DNA of 64,000 bases from Marinobacter mobilis (GTDB taxonomy: Bacteria > Pseudomonadota > Gammaproteobacteria > Pseudomonadales > Oleiphilaceae): assembly GCF_900106945.1 (NCBI RefSeq), contig NZ_FNNE01000002.1, positions 248,001 to 312,000 of the forward strand, given 5' to 3'. How positions within the stretch are numbered: position 1 is the stretch's first letter; every line of letters begins with the position of its first letter. Below, piece after piece: positions 52,539 to 61,081 of the stretch. The translations under genes were made by a program, and so were the position numbers. The notes beneath the pieces are model-generated. The model was not told the origin of the DNA. It searched no databases and was given only the letters and a program-made list of their open reading frames with translations.

Positions 52539-53999
52539 ATGAAGATGAAACTGAACTTTCCCCTGATTCTGCTGGTCGCGATCTTTGTGTCGCTGGCGGG
52601 CTGTAAAACCGGTGGCGGTGAGTCCGCCGGCAACGGCTCCGTTGCTGGCGATTCCACGGTATTTGACCAGGACGGCGATGGCGTTCCGGATAACGAGGAT
52701 TCCTGCCCTAACACCGTTAACTCTGGTGTAGACCAAGATGCCGATGGCATTGATGATGCGTGCGATACTGATATCGCAGCCAGTGATGACCTCGATGGCG
52801 ATGGTGTGCTGAACGGTGAGGACAACTGCCCGACCGTTGCGAATGCAGATCAGCTGAATACCGATAATGACCTGTCCGGTGACGCTTGTGATACCGATGA
52901 CGACGGTGATGGGGTAGAAGACGCCTCAGATAACTGCCCGCTCATCGCAAACAAGGCCCAGACTGATACCGACGGGGATGGCATTGGCGACGCTTGTGAC
53001 AGCGATATCGACAATGACGGTACCGATAACGGTACTGACGAGTGCCCGTACGAAGCGGATAAGACTACTGGTCCGTGTGCAGCCGACAGTGATGGCGACG
53101 GTGTCCCTGATACCTATCCTAACGCAGCGCCCTATACCGGTAATGGCACGGCTGGTACCCAGTGGGATAACTGTACCAATATCGCAAACCCGGATCAGGC
53201 CGATACCGATGGAGATGGCGCGGGTGATGTGTGCGATACCGATACTGACGGTGATGGTGTCAACGATAAAACCCCTCTGACCTTTACTGCAATCCCGGTA
53301 GCCCTGGGCGGTGATAATTGCCCGTTTGTCGCTAACGCGGATCAAGCGGACGCAGATGGTGACAACCTTGGTGACGCCTGTGACGCCGTGAACAACGCAC
53401 TGTTCCAGTGTGGTGTCAGCGGTGAGCAGTACACTCCGATGCTGGCCAGCGACACCGATATTCTGGCGACCGCTCAGGCGGATACCAGTGATTGCTTGGG
53501 CTCTGAGCTGTTGGGTACCCTGACCTGTGGTGTGGAAAATCCGGAGAATGTGGTCAATCTGCCGCTGACGGACTTCGCGACCATGAGCAACACCAGTCTG
53601 CTGAACTTCCTGCTCAACCCGCTGGGACTGCCGTCGGAAGTTCGCCTGAACGTGGCTGCGACGTCCGGTTTTGCATACCCGGCTGCTAACGTGATCGGCG
53701 TGGCATTCGAGGAAAGTGCATCCCTGCTGGAGCTGGATCTGCAAGGTGGTGATATTGCGGTACGTACGTTGCTCAACGGCGAAGTGGTTCAGGACAGTGC
53801 TGACATTTCAGGCGTTGGCCTTGATCTGCTGGGCCTGTCTGGTCTGTTCGATACGGAAGAGACTAGCTTCCTGATCTTCCAGACGGCTGCTCGCTTTGAC
53901 ACGGTTCAGATCTACAGCAGCTCAAACATTGCTTCCCTGCTCGAAAGCGTGCAGATCAAAGCAGTCTGTGCGAGCAAGACCGACGTGTTTACCCCCTGA
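52539..53999 (+). CDS. Thrombospondin type 3 repeat lipoprotein
   Basis: A 486-residue protein with a lipobox 'FVSLAGC' (lipidation at C22). Residues about 44-287 contain around eight tandem calcium-binding DxDxDGxxD loops ending in 'DNCP'-type cysteines, such as 'DQDGDGVPDNEDSCPNT' and 'DTDGDGIGDACDSDIDNDG'. The remaining 200 residues ('FQCGVSGEQYTPMLASDT...SASLLELDLQGGDIAVR') are of unknown fold and rich in leucine and acidic residues. It is probably co-transcribed with the OmpA gene, whose linker has the same repeat type. Likely a surface or outer-membrane lipoprotein stiffened by calcium. Confidence 0.85.
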   Translation: MKMKLNFPLILLVAIFVSLAGCKTGGGESAGNGSVAGDSTVFDQDGDGVPDNEDSCPNTVNSGVDQDADGIDDACDTDIAASDDLDGDGVLNGEDNCPTVANADQLNTDNDLSGDACDTDDDGDGVEDASDNCPLIANKAQTDTDGDGIGDACDSDIDNDGTDNGTDECPYEADKTTGPCAADSDGDGVPDTYPNAAPYTGNGTAGTQWDNCTNIANPDQADTDGDGAGDVCDTDTDGDGVNDKTPLTFTAIPVALGGDNCPFVANADQADADGDNLGDACDAVNNALFQCGVSGEQYTPMLASDTDILATAQADTSDCLGSELLGTLTCGVENPENVVNLPLTDFATMSNTSLLNFLLNPLGLPSEVRLNVAATSGFAYPAANVIGVAFEESASLLELDLQGGDIAVRTLLNGEVVQDSADISGVGLDLLGLSGLFDTEETSFLIFQTAARFDTVQIYSSSNIASLLESVQIKAVCASKTDVFTP

Positions 54000-54023
54000 T
54001 ATAGGGTAGACGTGCGGTAATAC

Positions 54024-54053
54024 CAACAAACCCCGGTTTTCCGGGGTTTGTTG
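54024..54053 (+). terminator. Intrinsic terminator of the OmpA/TSP3 operon
   Basis: A perfect inverted repeat CAACAAACCCCGG/CCGGGGTTTGTTG with a TTTT loop, 24 bp after the TSP3 gene stop. The downstream arm is T-rich, so it should terminate, possibly in both directions. Confidence 0.8.
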
Positions 54054-54225
54054 CGTTTGGAGGGCGAGAAAGTGGCGGACGTTCAAGTGAGCACCGAGGT
54101 GTCGTCAGCTATTAAGTATCGCTGGTCGGTGTGAGAGTTTACCGTAGGGGAGGCTGGTCAGGTGTCAGTAAGCCAGTGTGGGCTTGAGTGAACAGCCCCT
54201 TGGGAAGTCGAAGCGGATTTTCGTA

Positions 54226-54516
54226 TCAGCCTATCGACCACTTCTGAACAATTGACTGCGCCTCGGCACACAGGCCGCAGTTGGTCTTTTTGCAGATTTG
54301 CGGGTCATGCATATGGAAGCCATTGAAGGAGTCGTAGGCAGGCCGGCCCGGCTTATCCAGGTATTGCTCCAGGTGAAGGGACAGCGCCCGTTTGGCTTCT
54401 GACAGCGAGGGGTATGGGCCGAGGTCGGTTTCTTCCCTGGTCAGTACATACCAGCCCACGTCGGTTTCAACGAAGCGTGCTGGCAAGTCCTTTTTGATCT
54501 CGTTTTTTTTCGACAT
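54226..54516 (-). CDS. Hypothetical 96-aa protein
   Basis: A 96-residue protein with 'VETDVGWYVLTREETDLGPYPSLSEAKRALSLHLEQYL' and a C-terminal set of cysteines ('DPQICKKTNCGLCAEAQ'), suggesting a small zinc- or iron-binding motif. No function known. AGGA lies before the ATG. A perfect CRP site and a matching -10 are located 235-275 bp upstream. Confidence 0.7.
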   Translation of the reverse strand: MSKKNEIKKDLPARFVETDVGWYVLTREETDLGPYPSLSEAKRALSLHLEQYLDKPGRPAYDSFNGFHMHDPQICKKTNCGLCAEAQSIVQKWSIG

Positions 54517-54961
54517 GGGGCATCCTACGGGTATCAGTCGCCAATAGGGTTATCGGTGCTCAAGAAACCACTGAACAGAATGCTGGCTTGCTAGCGAAGC
54601 AGGCTTGGCCTGCTGCAGTCCCTTGATGTTGGGGCAATCCATGACTGATATCCGATTGCCCGCGCAGATAACCTGGCTGGTTTAGCTGTTTAGAGCGTGT
54701 CACCACGTGCCCTGGATTGCCCGTACCTTTCCTGTATGGTCGCGCTGTCCAGAGTAGTCAGTGTATCACTTCATAGTGTGATGTTGATCACAAAACGGGC
54801 GGTAGTATGGGGACGTTGCAGCGAGTTCGCAAGCCCATTTCAATCCTGTTTCAGAGACGGTTGAATTGCTTGGGGTTATGTCCGGTGTTTTGTGTGTCCG
54901 GGAAGATGAAATTTTTGTAGTCTGCCCGGATTCCTCCAAACCCTCTGTGCAGGCGAGCGGT
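54517..54961. other. Gene-poor region with a CRP-dependent promoter candidate
   Basis: About 445 bp without a convincing gene. It holds a perfect CRP site (54777-54792) and a -10 (54751-54756) reading toward the 96-aa gene, plus a hairpin AGCAGGC-TTG-GCCTGCT at 54598-54614. A small RNA is possible. Confidence 0.5.
54751..54792 (-). promoter_or_regulatory. Perfect CRP box with class II promoter spacing
   Basis: TGTGA-N6-TCACA at 54777-54792 is a perfect CRP/Vfr consensus. On the minus strand a TACTCT -10 element (54756-54751) lies about 31 bp from its centre, which places the CRP site close to -41.5, the classical class II position. Confidence 0.6.
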
Positions 54962-56077
54962 CTAAAGGCTGGTGACTGCGGTCAGGTGATTGTCCCAATG
55001 CAGATCCATGGCCTGCAGTTGCATCAGTTGGCTCAGGTCTGCCGGTAGCCGCTGCACCGTTCCGCTCCCCGTGGTCACCAGAAACCCGTCTTCCCCGGCG
55101 ACCATGACCCCTGCGCAATCCGTCAGGTCGACACTTCTGGCGAGTTTGCCGTTGTGGTGGTTAATCACCAGAAGTTTGTTGCCACGGGGCGCGGTGATCG
55201 CAGTCAGTGGCAATTGCGGGTGTACTGCGATGCTGGCGATGTAATTGTTGAGGCAGGGCTGGAGTTCATGGCCAAGATCCAGCTCCCCGAACTCGCCATT
55301 GGTGGTATCGAGGCGTGCGATTAGTGGTGGTGTCTGCCATTGCGGGCCCTGGAACTGGTAGCCGGCGATGACAATCCCGCCCGGGCTGATGTCCAGGTGG
55401 CGGCAGCTGAGCTGGTGGTGGGATGGTCGGTGTCGCTGCAGAATTTCGCCGGTGTGACGATTGATCAGCAGCAGGGCCGGCGCCATGGTGTCCAGGTTGA
55501 GTTTGATCCGACGGTAGTCGGGGTGGGTCTGTATTCCACCGAGTGCGACCACCAGAGTATTGCCATCCGGATGCATTCGCAGCTCGTGAGGGCCGATACC
55601 ACCGGCCGCCAGTTGTCCGGTACGGCGATAACCCTTCAGGGCATCGTATATGCCAATAAACCCTTCGCCAGAGGGGGCGTGGTTCTCCGTGGCGTACAGA
55701 TAGCGACCATCCGGACTGAAGGTACCATGGCCGTAGAAGTGATGGTCGCTGATTGCCTCAACGGTTGCCGCCAGTTGGCCCCGGGCAAGGTCGATGACGT
55801 AGAAATGGCGACCAGGACGCCGGGCGAACAGCAGCACCTCTTGAGCGTTAGGGCGCTGACAGCCCCCATGACAGCGGTCGGCTACCGTTATTCTGGCCTT
55901 CAGATGGCCCTCACGATTCAGACCGATCAGGGTGTGCTCTCCGTGGACGGTGTCGGCGGCGCTGAACAAAAGTTCTTCGGATTTTCGCGGTCGTGACAGC
56001 CGTGCGCAACCCATGGGGATGCCTGCCAGTACAAGACCCGTCATGCCAAGCCGGAGAAACTGTCGCCGATCCGTCAT
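54962..56077 (-). CDS. DUF1513 domain protein of the imelysin operon
   Basis: A 371-residue exported protein. The N-terminus 'MTDRRQFLRLGMTGLVLAG' is a Tat-type signal ending in 'IPMGCARL', probably lipid-anchored. The body has the DUF1513 beta-propeller pattern ('HHFYGHGTFSPDGRYLYATENH', 'GIGPHELRMHPDGNTLVVA'). The family accompanies imelysin and di-heme genes in iron-related operons, as here, where it is the last gene, 2 bp after the imelysin stop. Exact role unknown. Confidence 0.88.
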   Translation of the reverse strand: MTDRRQFLRLGMTGLVLAGIPMGCARLSRPRKSEELLFSAADTVHGEHTLIGLNREGHLKARITVADRCHGGCQRPNAQEVLLFARRPGRHFYVIDLARGQLAATVEAISDHHFYGHGTFSPDGRYLYATENHAPSGEGFIGIYDALKGYRRTGQLAAGGIGPHELRMHPDGNTLVVALGGIQTHPDYRRIKLNLDTMAPALLLINRHTGEILQRHRPSHHQLSCRHLDISPGGIVIAGYQFQGPQWQTPPLIARLDTTNGEFGELDLGHELQPCLNNYIASIAVHPQLPLTAITAPRGNKLLVINHHNGKLARSVDLTDCAGVMVAGEDGFLVTTGSGTVQRLPADLSQLMQLQAMDLHWDNHLTAVTSL

Positions 56078-56079
56078 GC

Positions 56080-57111
56080 TCAGTCTCCATCGCTGGCATT
56101 AAAGCCACGAACAATGCCGAGGGTCGTGGCTATGTCATCGGTCAGCAGTTGTTCCAGCAGCTCCACATCAATGTAGAGCGCCTGCAGCTTGCCGTAACCC
56201 TCGCCGGCCAGCAGCGCGGTCATGCCGTCAGGAAGCTGGTCAAAATTGGCGAGGGTTTCACTGAACCTGGCCGTTAGTTTTGCCTGGAGCTCGGGGGTGC
56301 CAGCCATGCTCAGTTCGAGGTTCATGCCCGGCAGAAACAGAGTCTGAAGACCCTCAAGGCTGGCGCGGACGGCGGCGAGGGATGTTTCGCTGCGCCAGGC
56401 GTCGGCCTGATAGGGATTGCGCCGATCGTTGCCTCGCAGGCCCATGGGCGCGCCAAGACGACGGTCACGGATCACCTCAATCGCGGTCATGGCTGCCTGT
56501 ACGGTGGCGGTGGTATAGCGCTCGTTGGACTCATAAAAGGGCGCCATAGCCTGCCACTGGGACGCGAGTGCGTCCGTGTTATCGACGATATGTTGGCTGA
56601 TCGCGGTTAACAGGACGCAGCTGCGCTCTGCGGGCAGGGCCTGACCGGTTTGCTGGAACCGAGGGTCCCATAACAGGTATTCCAGTGCAGGAAAACCCTG
56701 AATTGCAACGCTGGCAGCGGCAATGCTATGGCTGTTTAAGTCACCCTCCTGGCTGAGCCAGTGGTTGACCTTGCTGGCCACCAGGTTTTTGGCATCGGGC
56801 CAGAACTGGAATTGCCAGGCGAGACTGTTGTGCTCAATGGGCCCAAAGTCCACGAAGCGCACCCGTTGCCACGACCAGAACGCAGCCTGCCAGGCATGCT
56901 GAACCTGACTGAGCCGGTTGTTATCTGGTGCAGCGCAGTAGCTGGTCGCTGCCTCGGCCAGGCTGCTGCTGGCATCCACCAGTTGGCGATAACCGCCGGC
57001 TATGTCCTGGTGCCAGCGCAGTCTGGATTCGTCGGCCCGGCTGGCCAAAGAGCCGGAAGCCAAACTCACGGCCAGAAAGTGGATAGCCAGTGGACGAACG
57101 CTTACGGCCAT
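56080..57111 (-). CDS. Imelysin family protein (second copy)
   Basis: A 343-residue secreted protein (signal peptide through about residue 27) of the imelysin/M75 family. The conserved GxHxxE motif is replaced by 'GFPALEYLLW', with proline at the histidine position, so metal binding probably differs from the other imelysin of this operon. The start at 57111 with GGAGA upstream is preferred. It lies 16 bp after the di-heme oxidoreductase gene. Confidence 0.87.
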   Translation of the reverse strand: MAVSVRPLAIHFLAVSLASGSLASRADESRLRWHQDIAGGYRQLVDASSSLAEAATSYCAAPDNNRLSQVQHAWQAAFWSWQRVRFVDFGPIEHNSLAWQFQFWPDAKNLVASKVNHWLSQEGDLNSHSIAAASVAIQGFPALEYLLWDPRFQQTGQALPAERSCVLLTAISQHIVDNTDALASQWQAMAPFYESNERYTTATVQAAMTAIEVIRDRRLGAPMGLRGNDRRNPYQADAWRSETSLAAVRASLEGLQTLFLPGMNLELSMAGTPELQAKLTARFSETLANFDQLPDGMTALLAGEGYGKLQALYIDVELLEQLLTDDIATTLGIVRGFNASDGD

Positions 57112-57127
57112 GAGGGAAGGTCTCCGT

Positions 57128-58531
57128 TTAGAGGGATTCAAGGAACCGGATCAGGGCAGCGCGATCATCCGCCGCCAGGGCTTGATAATGGTCGTTGGCC
57201 GGTTGGGCTTCTCCGCTGTGCCAGAGTATGGCTTCTTCCAGGGTTCGGGCGCGGCCATCGTGCAGGAATCCGGCGCGGGGCAGCACGGTCTGGGCGAGCC
57301 CCAGGCCCCAGAGTGGCGGCGTCCGCCATTCTCTACCGTCGGCGAGGAACTCTGAACGCCCGTCGGCGAGACCATCGCCAAGGTCGTGGAGCAGCAGGTC
57401 AGTGTAAGGCCAGATCGTCTGGTTGCTCAGTTCTGCACGGCCCGGGACAGTTCCTGTCTGGTGGCGCGGCGTGTGGCAGCCAGCACAGCCGCTGTCATTG
57501 AACAGTTCTGCGCCCCGCCTGACCTGGGGGTCATTAAGATCACGGCGGGCAGGTACGGCCAGACTGCTGGCATAGAACGTCACGAAGTCAGCAATCTTGT
57601 CGCTGACTTCCGGGTTGCCGCCATCGGGAAAGCGCTGACAGGCCTGGCTTGCGGTGCAGTCGGTAGACGGACTGAGACTGGAGGTCAGTCCCATATCCCC
57701 GGCAAAAGCGCCCAGGCTTTGCTGGCGTATGTTGGGCTCGGCGGCTTTCCAGCCAAAACGACCAAGGGTCGTGCTCTGCGCCGCCTTGTCCCAGACCCGG
57801 TTGGCTTTGCCGGAGATGCCATCGCCGTTGCGGTCGCCGATGTCCTCCCGAGCCAGTAAGGTGGCTTCCGGAATCGCCTCCAGCAGGCCGAGGCCAATCA
57901 TCGGGGGGGCCATACGGGGTGACGTCAGCAGGTCGTCAGGAAGAGGGCCGTAGTTGGGATTGCGGATATGGTAGCTCGGGGTGCGAAGGCTGACCTCGCT
58001 GCCATCATCCAGGACCTCGGTGCGAGCCTGCCATTCGACCACCAGTTCTGCTTCTGGCAACGTGCCGGGAATGGCCGCGGTCTGGAGCTGGCTGCCATAG
58101 ACGGGAGCGGGCACAAATCCGTGCTTCTGTAACAGTTCGCCATCCCGTTCTGGGTCGGCGGGAACCGCCAGGCGCAGGAAGAGTGATACCGACGGGCCCT
58201 GTTCATCCTGCGGATGACCGCGGCCATCTTTTATATGGCAGCCCTGGCAGGAGTTGGTGTTGAACAGCGGGCCGAGGCCGTCGCGGGCGTCGGTACTGGC
58301 CGGCGCCACCACCCAGGGATTGCGGAAAAAGCTGTTGCCAACGCTGAAGTCCAGTCGCCGGGTCATGGACTGGTTCGCCATGGGCAGGGAATAGGCGTTG
58401 TGGTCAAACTGACGGACGCTGCCTTCGCCGCCACTGAGTTCGCTGTCCTGAACCGGAAAGCCTTCTGCTGTAGCTGGGTGACTCAGGGCCAGGACCAGGG
58501 AGGCGAAAATCAGGGGGTACAGGGTGGGCAT
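57128..58531 (-). CDS. Di-heme oxidoreductase (DUF1111, 'thiol oxidoreductase')
   Basis: A 467-residue periplasmic cytochrome with signal peptide and two CxxCH heme motifs, 'NSCQGCHIKDGRGH' near residue 95 and 'SGCAGCHTPRH' near 348. The family is related to the di-heme peroxidase/MauG group and regularly accompanies imelysin genes, where it may oxidise or reduce iron during uptake. The operon position between two imelysins supports such a role; the reaction is not proved. Confidence 0.9.
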   Translation of the reverse strand: MPTLYPLIFASLVLALSHPATAEGFPVQDSELSGGEGSVRQFDHNAYSLPMANQSMTRRLDFSVGNSFFRNPWVVAPASTDARDGLGPLFNTNSCQGCHIKDGRGHPQDEQGPSVSLFLRLAVPADPERDGELLQKHGFVPAPVYGSQLQTAAIPGTLPEAELVVEWQARTEVLDDGSEVSLRTPSYHIRNPNYGPLPDDLLTSPRMAPPMIGLGLLEAIPEATLLAREDIGDRNGDGISGKANRVWDKAAQSTTLGRFGWKAAEPNIRQQSLGAFAGDMGLTSSLSPSTDCTASQACQRFPDGGNPEVSDKIADFVTFYASSLAVPARRDLNDPQVRRGAELFNDSGCAGCHTPRHQTGTVPGRAELSNQTIWPYTDLLLHDLGDGLADGRSEFLADGREWRTPPLWGLGLAQTVLPRAGFLHDGRARTLEEAILWHSGEAQPANDHYQALAADDRAALIRFLESL

Positions 58532-58646
58532 GGTCGTTATCCTTAAAACGTCATGGCGAGCAGGCCGGGGTTAGCCGGCTACTCGCCATGACCTGTATTA
58601 ACGTCGGCCTCTCTTTCCGGGCCGGATCAACTCGCTGGACTGACGG

Positions 58647-59987
58647 TCAGAACGTGTGGCCGGCGTCGTCCGGTTGCAGTGCCGCAACACCAACCCGCTG
58701 TGCCACCTGCTCAATGCTGCCGGTCTGGGTAACCAGGGCGCTGATGGCTGAATTGATGGCTGCGGCGCCTTGTTCGTTGGCGGGTGCGATCATCATGTCG
58801 AACCGGATGGGAGCTTCGGAGGACTCGGCCGCTGCCTGGATCTTGCCGAGGGCGGCCATGGACGCTTCGAGTTGCCGGGTCAGTGTGGCATTCAGTTCAG
58901 GGTCGGACTCTGCAACCAGAGCGGACAGCGAAGGTCCGCTCAGAACGGTACCGTCCACTCGGGTGTAGCGACCGGTATACACGTTCTGAACGCCCTGGCC
59001 GTTGTAGAAGTGGGAGTTGTGGGTGTTGTCGCTGAAGCAGTCGTGTTCGTCTTCATAAGAATTTGCTTCCAGTGCCACTTTCATCCGTTCACCGGCCAGT
59101 TCACCCAAGGACAGCGAGCCCATACCGAACAGCATTTTCTGGAACACGTCCGTGGGGGCCATGGCGGTCAGCTCGCTGCGGTAGTTGGGCGCGCTGGCCG
59201 GGCTCCACTGGGACACCATCCATTCCAGATCGTTAACCAGCAGTTCACTGGCTGCTTTCAGGTAGCTTCCGCGGCGTTCGCAGTTGCCGTTGGAACAGGC
59301 GTCGCCGGTTGCAAAGTCTGTGGCAGGACGGTCACCGGCACCGGCTTCAAACCCGTTCAGATCCTGGCCCCAGAGCAGGAATTCGATGGCATGGTAGCCG
59401 GTGGCAACGTTGGCTTCGGAGCCGCCGATTTCATTGAGGTCTGCCAGCAATTGGGGGGTCAGGTTGGTAACATCGATGGTTTCACCACCGACATTGATTT
59501 CGGAACTGGCCACAATGTTAACGGTGGCGCCGCCGTTACCAAGTTCGTACTGGTAGCCGTCGCCCGCCACGTAGTCGATCAGTCCTTCGTCCAGCGGCCA
59601 GGCGTTCAGCTGGCCTTCCCAGTCATCGACCACGGCATTGCCGAAACGGAATACCTCACTCTGCTGGTAAGGCACGCGAGCTGCGAGCCAGGCCTCTCTG
59701 GCGGCGTCCAGGGTGGTGTCGTCGGGATTGGCTATCAGTGCATCAATCGCGTTATCAAGCCGCCGGGCTGTGATCAGGGCGTCTTCGTAGGTGGCCTGGG
59801 CAAGGTCGGCGTAATGGGAGACGACTGCGGACCTGTCGATGGATGGTACCGGAGCCTGTTGCTCGGAGGCCGGTTGCGCTGATACCTGCTCGATGTTGGG
59901 GCTGTCGTCTTGATTGCTGCAGGCGGTGATCAGGGTCAGGGTGGTGGTGGCGAGCACCAGTGGTTTCAGGTGTTGGCGGGCAGCCAT
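58647..59987 (-). CDS. Imelysin family lipoprotein (IrpA-like)
   Basis: A 446-residue protein whose signal peptide ends in 'TLTLITACSNQ', giving a lipoprotein. It has the family motif GxHxxE ('ATGYHAIEFLLWGQDLNG') and the typical later segment 'ERMKVALEANSYEDEHDCFSDNT'. The IrpA/EfeM-type imelysins bind iron in the periplasm. It is the first gene of the operon and lies behind a promoter overlapped by a likely Fur box. Confidence 0.9.
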   Translation of the reverse strand: MAARQHLKPLVLATTTLTLITACSNQDDSPNIEQVSAQPASEQQAPVPSIDRSAVVSHYADLAQATYEDALITARRLDNAIDALIANPDDTTLDAAREAWLAARVPYQQSEVFRFGNAVVDDWEGQLNAWPLDEGLIDYVAGDGYQYELGNGGATVNIVASSEINVGGETIDVTNLTPQLLADLNEIGGSEANVATGYHAIEFLLWGQDLNGFEAGAGDRPATDFATGDACSNGNCERRGSYLKAASELLVNDLEWMVSQWSPASAPNYRSELTAMAPTDVFQKMLFGMGSLSLGELAGERMKVALEANSYEDEHDCFSDNTHNSHFYNGQGVQNVYTGRYTRVDGTVLSGPSLSALVAESDPELNATLTRQLEASMAALGKIQAAAESSEAPIRFDMMIAPANEQGAAAINSAISALVTQTGSIEQVAQRVGVAALQPDDAGHTF

Positions 59988-60026
59988 GAGTGTTGCTCCC
60001 TAATAGTGCAAATAAAAATACGAGTG

Positions 60027-60067
60027 ATTATTAATTGTGATTATAAGTCTGGGGTATTCAAATGCAA
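60027..60067 (-). promoter_or_regulatory. Promoter with Fur-box candidate of the imelysin operon
   Basis: On the minus strand TTGCAT (60067-60062) and TATAAT (60045-60040) are separated by 16 bp. TATAATCACAATTAATAAT (60045-60027) matches the 19-bp Fur consensus at 12 of 19 positions and overlaps the -10, as expected for iron repression. Confidence 0.55.
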
Positions 60068-60144
60068 CGGGATTGTTATCTTGAACTTGCCGGCATCCAG
60101 GTGATCGGGCCTAATGCAGGTGCTGTTGGGAACAGGACTATTTC

Positions 60145-60984
60145 ATGCTCAGTTATTTGCACGCTTTCCATGCCGGCAATTACGCCGACGTTCAGAAACA
60201 CGCGGCTTTGACCCTGGCACTCGCCATGATGGAAGCCAAATCCAGCGCCATTGCCTGTTTTGATACCCATGCCGGGAGCGGGCTGTACGAACTCGACAGC
60301 GATCGCGCCCGAAAGACTGCGGAAGCCGACCGTGGTATCCGCCGGGTATGGGATCACCGTGACGCCCTGGTGTCTGCCGACTGGCAGCCCTTACTCGAGA
60401 TTCTGACAACCATTAATGGTCATGCTGGCCCGCTCAGTCGCTATGCCGGGTCGCCGGAATGGTTTCTTCGTTTCCTGCGAGCACAGGATTCGCTGACGCT
60501 CTATGAGCTGCATTCGTCGGAGGGGGAGCAGTTAAGCTCGGTGGTCGGGGGGCGGAACGCCCGGGTCCGCCGCGAAGATGGTCTTAAGGGTTTACTCCGG
60601 GCCCTGCCGCCGAAGGCACCCCGTCTGCTGGCGCTGGTGGACCCGTCCTATGAAATCAAGGAGGATTACGCAGCGGTGGCCAAGACCCTGGAAAAAGCCT
60701 GGCGGCTTTGCCGACACGGTGTTTTTCTGATCTGGTATCCGATACTCACGGAAGGCCATGAGCGGACCTTGCTGGAGGCGGTCAGGGCCAGTACGGTACG
60801 TAAGGTGTTGCGTAATGAGTTGCGTCTGGTGAATCCCCCGGTACGCGGGATGATCGGAACCGGCCTGCTGGTGGTCAATCCGCCCTGGCAATTTCCTGAA
60901 CGGCTGGAGACCATGCTGGGTGAGGTCTGTAAGTCCGATCTTCTGGACACGACAATGACACAAGACTGGCTGGTACCTGAGTAA
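60145..60984 (+). CDS. rlmJ: 23S rRNA (adenine(2030)-N(6))-methyltransferase RlmJ
   Basis: A 279-residue SAM-dependent methyltransferase. The start 'MLSYLHAFHAGNYADVQKHA' is diagnostic of RlmJ; 'CFDTHAGSGLYELDS' is the SAM-binding segment and 'ALVDPSYEIKEDY' the catalytic DPPY-like motif. It methylates A2030 of 23S rRNA. It is divergent from the iron operon. Confidence 0.93.
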   Translation: MLSYLHAFHAGNYADVQKHAALTLALAMMEAKSSAIACFDTHAGSGLYELDSDRARKTAEADRGIRRVWDHRDALVSADWQPLLEILTTINGHAGPLSRYAGSPEWFLRFLRAQDSLTLYELHSSEGEQLSSVVGGRNARVRREDGLKGLLRALPPKAPRLLALVDPSYEIKEDYAAVAKTLEKAWRLCRHGVFLIWYPILTEGHERTLLEAVRASTVRKVLRNELRLVNPPVRGMIGTGLLVVNPPWQFPERLETMLGEVCKSDLLDTTMTQDWLVPE

Positions 60985-61081
60985 TCTGATGAACCAAGGT
61001 AAGGTTTAGAGGGTTCTGGGGTGCACTGGCTCGAAGGCGAGCCCCTTCGACATTCGGTATGACTTGATAGGGAGAGAGGCG

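Noticed and set aside
52678..53390. Repeats resembling a short tandem DNA array or CRISPR-like periodicity
   Set aside because: The periodicity is due to tandem calcium-binding loops encoded in one open frame, with varied codons and no spacer pattern.
58770..59882. 370-codon plus-strand frame inside the imelysin gene
   Set aside because: Antisense to a protein with a clear GxHxxE imelysin motif and lipobox.
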